A stretch of DNA of 64,000 bases from Syngnathus acus (taxonomy: Eukaryota; Chordata; Actinopteri; Syngnathiformes; Syngnathidae), in assembly GCF_901709675.1 (NCBI RefSeq), contig NC_051101.1:10498501-10562500 (forward strand), in the 5' to 3' direction. The notes under the pieces were generated by a model that saw only the letters and a list, made by a program, of their open reading frames with translations, was not told the DNA's origin and did not search any database. Within the stretch, counting starts at the first letter, position 1; every line of letters begins with the position of its first letter. The translations under genes and the position numbers were made by a program. Of the stretch, positions 57,848 through 64,000 are shown piece by piece.

Positions 57848-57874
57848 ACGTCACCCCGGGGGTGACGTCACGTG
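57848..57874. promoter_or_regulatory. CRE 2 with palindrome and E-box
   Basis: CGTCACCCCGGGGGTGACG is a perfect 19-bp palindrome. It runs straight into TGACGTCA (57863-57870) and CACGTG (57869-57874). Several bZIP/bHLH sites overlap in 27 bp. Confidence 0.5.
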
Positions 57875-58089
57875 GGATTCCTGAAGTTCTAAATCATTGC
57901 GGTCCGCTTGGAGGCGGTGCGAGGATGGGCGGAGTTTGCAAGTGCACACACCAGGAGGATGGACCAGGGGCGGTGTACTGCATGCATGGGGGCCGGGTGT
58001 GGGGTGTGGTCCAAAACTGGAGCTCCGGCCACGGTCAATTAAGTAGACTGCAAATAGTGGCACTGGACCTGGACTAAACATCCATTACG

Positions 58090-61000
58090 TCCTTTAGAAT
58101 GAATAAAAACAACACACTGTCAATTTAAAGCAAAAGCAACTCATATTGCAAACTCATATAAGTCTCATACTCCCCCAAGCTGTCCTCAAGTCTTTATGGT
58201 TTTAAACTACGACCCATCCAAAAGTTTTTTATGGCCTGTAATAAGAGTGCATTTATGTGTCTGAAGGTACAATCTACGCTAATGCACCCAATAGGGCTAA
58301 TTATTGGGTTCCGACTCTTTGTACCACTGCCAAAAAAGCTCCACGTTTGCTCCCAGTCTGTTGAAGCCAATTCTCAAGGGTACAAAAAGCAAAAGGCCTG
58401 CACAGTGTAAATTCTGAAGCGCTATTGTGTATGAGCAAGTAGAGACCTTTGCAAATCTTGCAAGACTTCAACTCTGAAGTATGGAAATTGGTACGGTTGC
58501 TGGCAAAAAGCCAGTCCACTTTCAATCATTGTCGAAGTGCCCTTGATTAGGCACCGATCCCCAAAATCACAGCTTTCCTGGATTCCTCCTCCTTGTGGCT
58601 CCGATTATTCATGTGTAGATTCCATGTGTTGATGGAAAAAATATGGGAGAAATTAAGTTTTCCCCAAGGTGAAAATGAGGACTAGGGAGACACGTACCAA
58701 TTTTGACATCTTAACAGATTTGTTTTAAACATGACCGAATCCACGCATGATGAGGGGAAAGTTTTAGTCTTGAGTTTTATCATTTATATTTTATAATTCT
58801 ATGCAATGAATTGATAAATCAATCAATAAATTATTCTGTATTATTCTATAAATTATTATAATATAAATAAATAAAAATATACATAAATTATATTATTCTA
58901 AAAATTTTCTTCATCACCTACGAAGGAAATTAATTCATCTTTTTAACTCAATAAAATTAATTTTACTAATCGTACGTAATGTTAATGCTCTGAACTTCAG
59001 TTTTAATACAAATATTGCATTCAGGAGTAATTGTCATCGAGATGGTCAAGATGGATGTTTTTGTTTCTTGAGTATCAGTGGCTGGTATCGGCACCTTCCA
59101 TGAGTACCCGATACCGATAGGAGCAGAAAAGTCACCCATCTCTACAAAATAATAATAATAATAGTCCTGCAGATATTTTCCATCACGTCTTTCACTTCAC
59201 ACCACCTGGCAGCGACAGTTGTTCCACTCCCCTGTTTTAATGTGCGCCTTTTTCCGCATGTAAGAGATTTAAAGGACTTCTGAGAACAAGCCATTTATTT
59301 GGTTGCTCTGTTTGACCCGTTGGTGCCAACTGGCTGTGATTTCTGGGGGGGCCACAGACACCGCTAGTGAAGCCACAGCCCGGCTCCTGGGATTAATGAC
59401 TCCTCGCACGTTGAGGGATGTTTACCACTTGCCTGCGACCACTCCGCTAAGAGCACTGTCACTGAAACAATAACGCAGTCTGAAAAGCCCTCATAACTCA
59501 GAGCTCCTCCGCCTGTGTCTTTTAACCAGAGCCTTAATCAACGTTTATGACATCCTTTTGTCTCTTTATTGCCAATATATTACCCGACCAGTCCAAACAT
59601 TATGTTCTCAGAGAAGCGGACTATTAAGGCTGGAAAGCGCAGATGCAGTTTGGGTCAGTGACCCACACTAAAGCCGATTTGATCTATATTATACTAAACC
59701 TTTTATTATTATGCCTTTGTGCAACACTTATGAGGAAGTTCACCTTGGAAGGCATTGAAAAGTGTTGCATAGATGGCAAAAGGTGCGGAATCTATAAAAG
59801 CATTGAAGATTAAAAAGTAGCTTTTAGGAAAAAACTGTCCGCATATGTCTCAAAAGTTGCTTGTAACAAAGACTTGTTTGTGTCATATTTGCGTCCCTAG
59901 GGAGAAAAAAAATAGCTTGTAAAATGTCCACAGGCAGATTAACAGTTGAGCCTATACAAGCATGACTGCTGAAACTAATTCAACAAAATGCATGGACTGG
60001 GAGGCTCCCATAGATAACCCCAGTGACATTCCAGCTCTCAAACACTCCAGCTTGTAACATTTACATGAGGTGGCTGGAGAATGAAGCTGCCTGTCTGATG
60101 CTTCTGTGGATTTAGGGTGGAAGATAATGGTCTGTGTGCTTAGCATAGGCCCATGGCTCTGGTGACATCTAAATCGGGCTCCTGTTTGTGTTCTGTCTAA
60201 TGGAGTGTGGGACCACATTGAAAAGGTAAAGAATGTACAAAGTAGGATTGTGAGATGATATAAGTCACATTTTAATCAGTCTACAGGTCAGTTTTTGTCC
60301 TTTTCCTGTCCAACGAATTATTGTGATATACTGTACACAATTTATTAAGAGCTGCAATATTTTGATTGCGACAAAATGGTATGCAGACTATTGTTATCGT
60401 CGGACAATATATCACACTGAGTGATCACCACCACTAATTGAAGCCCATGTCAAAATATAACAGAGCAAATTATTTCTTGATACCAACAGCTATAAAATAT
60501 GGCTCCCCTTGTTTAAATAAATAATTCAGTAAATTCTGATAGTTAACAAACAGCAATAACTTCATTAGGTCATCCACGTCTTTGATAAAAAATGAAAAAC
60601 AATGATTAGCTCATCATAACATCAACAAATATATGATGGTAAAATCACAGTGACGGCCACTTAGGGACGGGAAGAACTTCAGAACCGTCAGCATGTATTA
60701 AACTTAACTAACACTGCCCTCTTGTGGCAGTAATAATGCATTACATTGCCAAGTGCTTTTTCATTTAACTCGGGTTAAAAAGACTGATCGAGTGTGCATT
60801 TAATTTTAAAAATAAAATTACAGTATAAGCCAGGTCACGATTAAAAAAAGTTACAGTTCTATGTATAATAATAAATTGATTAAATGTATTTTTTTATATT
60901 ATTTAATGATGAATTAATGAGTGAATTCATTTTCAAAGACACAATTAAGACACTAGCAAATAGCAACAGTACGTATTTTTAAAAAAACTGAGAAAGAAGT
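58090..61000. other. CREB5-JAZF1 intergenic, right part
   Basis: No gene recognised. It holds AT-rich low-complexity stretches near 58790-58910 and 60880-60920, and a CTCF-like CTGCCCTCTTGTGG at 60717-60730 with one mismatch to the core. Confidence 0.4.
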
Positions 61001-61079
61001 AAAAATATGTTGACAATACTTACAATTTCCGGTGTCTGCTTTTGTTATGAAGCCAGGCAGCCTTTTTTAACCGGCAAAA

Positions 61080-61227
61080 TGACCGGTCTGCGTCAATTGA
61101 CGCGGCTTCGAAAAAGTCCCGGCCGGCGCGCTGAACACCGCCCCTGTGCCTGCAGCTCCAGCTGTTCTCACCGCTGTGCTGCGGCCGTCAGCCAGCTGCC
61201 GAGCTCGGTTCCAATGCAGCAGCGACC
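61080..61227 (+). promoter_or_regulatory. JAZF1 GC-rich 5' UTR / promoter-proximal region
   Basis: CpG-rich compared with the flanks (GGCCGGCGCGCTGAACACCG, GGCCGTCAGCCAGC), without a TATA box, directly before the start codon. The exact transcription start cannot be read. Confidence 0.5.
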
Positions 61228-61231
61228 ATGA
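61214..61231 (+). other. JAZF1 overlapping upstream reading frame
   Basis: ATGCAGCAGCGACCATGA encodes MQQRP-stop. Its TGA overlaps the main ATG by two bases, so translation of it would end on the JAZF1 start codon. Confidence 0.6.
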
Positions 61232-61342
61232 CAGGCATCGCCGCTGCTTCTTTCTTCTCCAACGCTTGCAGGTTTGGCAGCTGCGGACTCCACTTCGACT
61301 CCCTGGCCGAGCTCATCTTGCATATCGAGGATACCCACATCG
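61228..61342 (+). CDS. jazf1: JAZF1 coding exon 1 (38 residues plus one base)
   Basis: MTGIAAASFFSNACRFGSCG and LHFDSLAELILHIEDTHI match the JAZF1 N-terminus (human MTGIAAASFFSNTCRFGG). They form the first C2H2 finger (Cys14, Cys19, His32, His37). The donor is GTAAGA in phase 1. JAZF1 is a nuclear cofactor of the orphan receptor NR2C2/TR4 and a subunit of NuA4-type acetyltransferase complexes. No sequence like exon 2 (DTDPRVLEKQELQQ) was seen to 64000, so intron 1 exceeds 2.6 kb. The context ACCATGA is moderate (A at -3). A short upstream frame overlaps the start. Confidence 0.96.
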
Positions 61343-61657
61343 GTAAGAGCGCGACGGCCCTGTAACGCGGTTAGCATTAGCGGCTAGGCTAAGGCGCTAG
61401 CCGGTGGCTTCCTGCTCCTTGACAACCTTGTTGCTAGGTGTGGTGGGAGTCGCTCTTCGTCTGGTATTACTGTACTTCCGGTCCATCACACCGTGATATA
61501 AACGTAGTTTGTCCGCCTGAGAACTTGTCGCGACATGTCGACGACTTTTTTTAAATTTTTTTTAATTGCTGCTCCATCAGGAAGTTGTTGGCGTTTGACT
61601 TCTCGCTCGTGCCACATTTATTGCGACGTGAGGTCCCGCGCGCGTCAAACTAGCGGA

Positions 61658-61665
61658 TGACGTCA
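61658..61665. promoter_or_regulatory. CRE palindrome in JAZF1 intron 1
   Basis: TGACGTCA 316 bp after the exon, in a still CpG-rich stretch. Confidence 0.4.
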
Positions 61666-61894
61666 ACGTCAAGCAACTTTAAAACTTTTTTTTTATTTCA
61701 ATCAAGTTTTTTTTTTTTTTGCGTGAGATACGGAAATGCTTTTACAGATCATTTGAGTTGTTTTTTTAAAGATGACGCATTCAGAGATTTTTTTTAAATG
61801 CCTCCCCACCCATGCATCAAGAATGAAATAAATTAAAATATGTTTAATTCCATTCAGTTTTATTTATATAATGTCTATTATGTTGAAGCATGTT

Positions 61895-61985
61895 GATATA
61901 ATGGCTCGCCATACACTTCTGAAGTTCTGGCTTCGAATCTATGTTCTGGCCTTCCTGGCAGGAGTTTGCATGTTTGCACCCTGTG
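61895..61985 (+). mobile_element. tRNA-type SINE fragment
   Basis: TTCTGGCTTCGAATCTATG...GCCTTCCTGGCAGGAGTTTGCATGTT resembles the B-box and body of common teleost tRNA-derived SINEs. The head is degraded and the tail absent. Confidence 0.5.
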
Positions 61986-64000
61986 TGTAGTTTCTCAATA
62001 TCAGGGAAATATCAAACCTGGCAAACTTGTTGCTGCCTACGCAAGTCTGATACAAATATCAAATCCTAGGACCTCAGTAAAGACTAAATTCCCATGCTCA
62101 CTTTTTAACATGGTCGCTTCCTGCATCTGTTCCTTCAATCTAATATTTCAGTCTCATTATTGAAGCTGACAAGGGCCAGCTGCCTCTGTTGTTCTTGTTT
62201 GTTGCTTGAATGGCTTTAATATCCTCTCCCTGCTTATTGTGTGTCGAAGGTGTTAGTTGCATATCCCCCAAAATGACTTCTTTGGAAATAATGAGGCAAT
62301 TAGTGTACTCGGTATGGAAAAACTTTGTGCTCCCTTTAATCACTCACCCCACCCTCATTGTGTGCCCACTCGAAGAAGTGCGAAATCTTACAAACTGTGC
62401 CAAGTGCCTGTGAAGCATAATTATAGACAGAGTGCCTGATTTGGCCGCTCTTCCTCTTCATCTGGTGGCCTGCTGCATGAAGCACATTCTCCTTTATAAT
62501 TAGGCGCCTGGAAAATAAGCAACAACATTCCCCCTTCCAGAGCAACAGGCTGCCTGGTGAGGCTGGCAGACAATAGATGGCGCTATCCAGCTGTGCTTGG
62601 TGCAAAAAAAAAAAAAAAAAAAGGACCACATTGTGTTCAAGCCCTGTAGGTGGTGGCGTTGCTATTCCAATACTTTTGTCCATGTAGTGAACTGAGTCAG
62701 CGTGGGAGTCTACAAAAAGACTATTGTGAACTCACTGGAAAGGAAATGTCACCACCATGAAGTTCAATTCAATTGTTATTTTATAGTTGTGTTTAAATCT
62801 CAGAAAAAGTCTCAAAGTAACAATTTTAAACAGATCTATATAGCCGTTTCCTTCAAATTGGCCACGTCAGACATTTGCCTTTAGTGTCCCATCCTAAAAC
62901 GGCCACAAGAGGGCGACACATACTGTTATCTGACCTATACCTGGTGTCTAACATTATTTTGAAATATTAAAACATTCTTCCATCTACTGATTTTTTTTCT
63001 CCTTGCAAATTTAAAAATATATTTCATGACTCCTTCATAGTACTTCACATGATTAAATCAATTGTACGGTTACAATATGGCGAGAGTGGAAAACTGTAAC
63101 ATCTGCAAAAAAAAAAAGGGCACATCATATGTCACTAATGGATTCCGACTTTGTGAACATATTCACCCAGCAGATACTAACAAGGACCAGAAGAACAGCA
63201 AAGATTTTTCCATGGAGCCTAAATTAAGCTTGAAAGATGTCCATAGTGGTCTGGTGCTTATGTGTCGCAGGGAAAACCACACTGAAATGTTTGCTTTGTT
63301 GCTAAGAAACCAGCCCGTAGTTGACACCAAGCACACAGTGAGTGTTATAAGACCTGTGTGTGTGTCTGTGTGTGTTTGTATGTGTGTGCACTGCCGGGGC
63401 CTGGCGTCATGATGGCCCGCAGTGTCCAAAGCGAGCTTAACAATCAGCCTGCTTGTTGCCAATCCTCACTGGAGGCTCATTTAGAAAGATTTTGTTCACT
63501 GCCCCCTCCTCCTCCTCCACACACCTCAAATCTGTGCGGAAGTAATAAATTCGAAAAAGCACTAACTAGTTCCCTGATCTGTGCACCTGGTTGGCCTAAT
63601 TAGATTTCCTCGTCCCCTGACACTCATGTTCCTTAGTGGTGACTGTCAGACGAGAGGCTGTCCTCCCCAGTGCCTGTCAAAACATAGCTCGTATTGATAA
63701 CAAATCAGTTATCAATAACGGTGACTAATGCAGCAAAGGGCAGTACAAATTTGTGTTTGGATTATTTAAAAAAAAATAATAATAATGTTGCTAACCAAAA
63801 CAGCAGCACTGAAGCCCATACTCAAAGCATAATGCTGATTACAATTAGAACTTTTTTTTTTTAACTTTATTTATCCACTCAACTTTCTTTTGAAAAAAAG
63901 AATTTGAATAGAGCTGTGCATAAATAATAAAATAATTTTAAATAATCTAAATGGGGCTAACAATGACAGACGTGTGTCTGTCTTAACCCTCATACTAAAA
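61986..64000. other. JAZF1 intron 1, contents
   Basis: No coding segment recognised. It holds poly-A (62605-62623), a (TG)n run (63355-63390) and CTCF-like CCACAAGAGGGCGA at 62904-62917 (one mismatch). Confidence 0.5.
63355..63390. repeat. (TG)n microsatellite
   Basis: Interrupted TG repeat in JAZF1 intron 1. Confidence 0.85.

Noticed and set aside
60717-60730. Additional CTCF-like sites here and at 62904-62917
   Set aside because: Each has a mismatch to the core at the variable pyrimidine position, and a lone match in AT-rich sequence is weak. Mentioned only as contents of their intervals.

Overview
The window is teleost fish genomic DNA. Genes are split by GT-AG introns, AT-rich introns carry poly-A/T runs and microsatellites, hAT-type DNA transposon remnants recur, and three vertebrate genes are recognisable at the protein level. 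Their order and orientation (CPVL forward, CREB5 reverse, JAZF1 forward) match the CPVL-CREB5-JAZF1 block known from human 7p15. CREB5 fits in about 26 kb here, which suggests a compact genome. I do not name a species.

Region 1 (1-23989) is a tandem array of a ~9.9-kb unit. Each unit carries CPVL, a predicted lysosomal/secretory serine carboxypeptidase, on the forward strand. Upstream and divergent from each complete CPVL is an intron-less gene for a small secreted, probably GPI-anchored, cysteine-less Ig V-like protein. The window holds the 3' eleven coding exons of CPVL copy 1, all of copies 2 and 3, and two copies of the Ig-like gene. Junctions lie at 4111/4112 and 14093/14094, and the array ends at 23989. 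Copy 3 of CPVL is open throughout (481 codons). Copy 1 has three and copy 2 has one single-base coding deletion, mostly in homopolymers, so decay and assembly error are both possible. The two Ig-like genes are identical by eye except for one 90-bp block in an acidic linker. That block has 12 substitutions, all amino-acid changing. This is the most striking signal in the window.

Region 2 (23990-26122) is gene-poor, with a perfectly flanked hAT MITE and other transposon ends. Region 3 (26123-52027) is CREB5 on the reverse strand, ten coding exons summing to 504 codons. It encodes an N-terminal C2H2 finger, a His-rich middle and a bZIP domain. Its introns hold MITEs, a LINE tail, a ~100-bp tandem repeat and AT-rich repeats. 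Region 4 (52028-61227) is the shared upstream interval of the head-to-head pair CREB5/JAZF1. It contains an intact tRNA-Lys(UUU) gene and two palindromic CRE sites. Region 5 (61228-64000) is JAZF1 coding exon 1 and the start of a long intron.

All comparisons were made by eye. Family names rest on motif and protein recognition, not on a database search.
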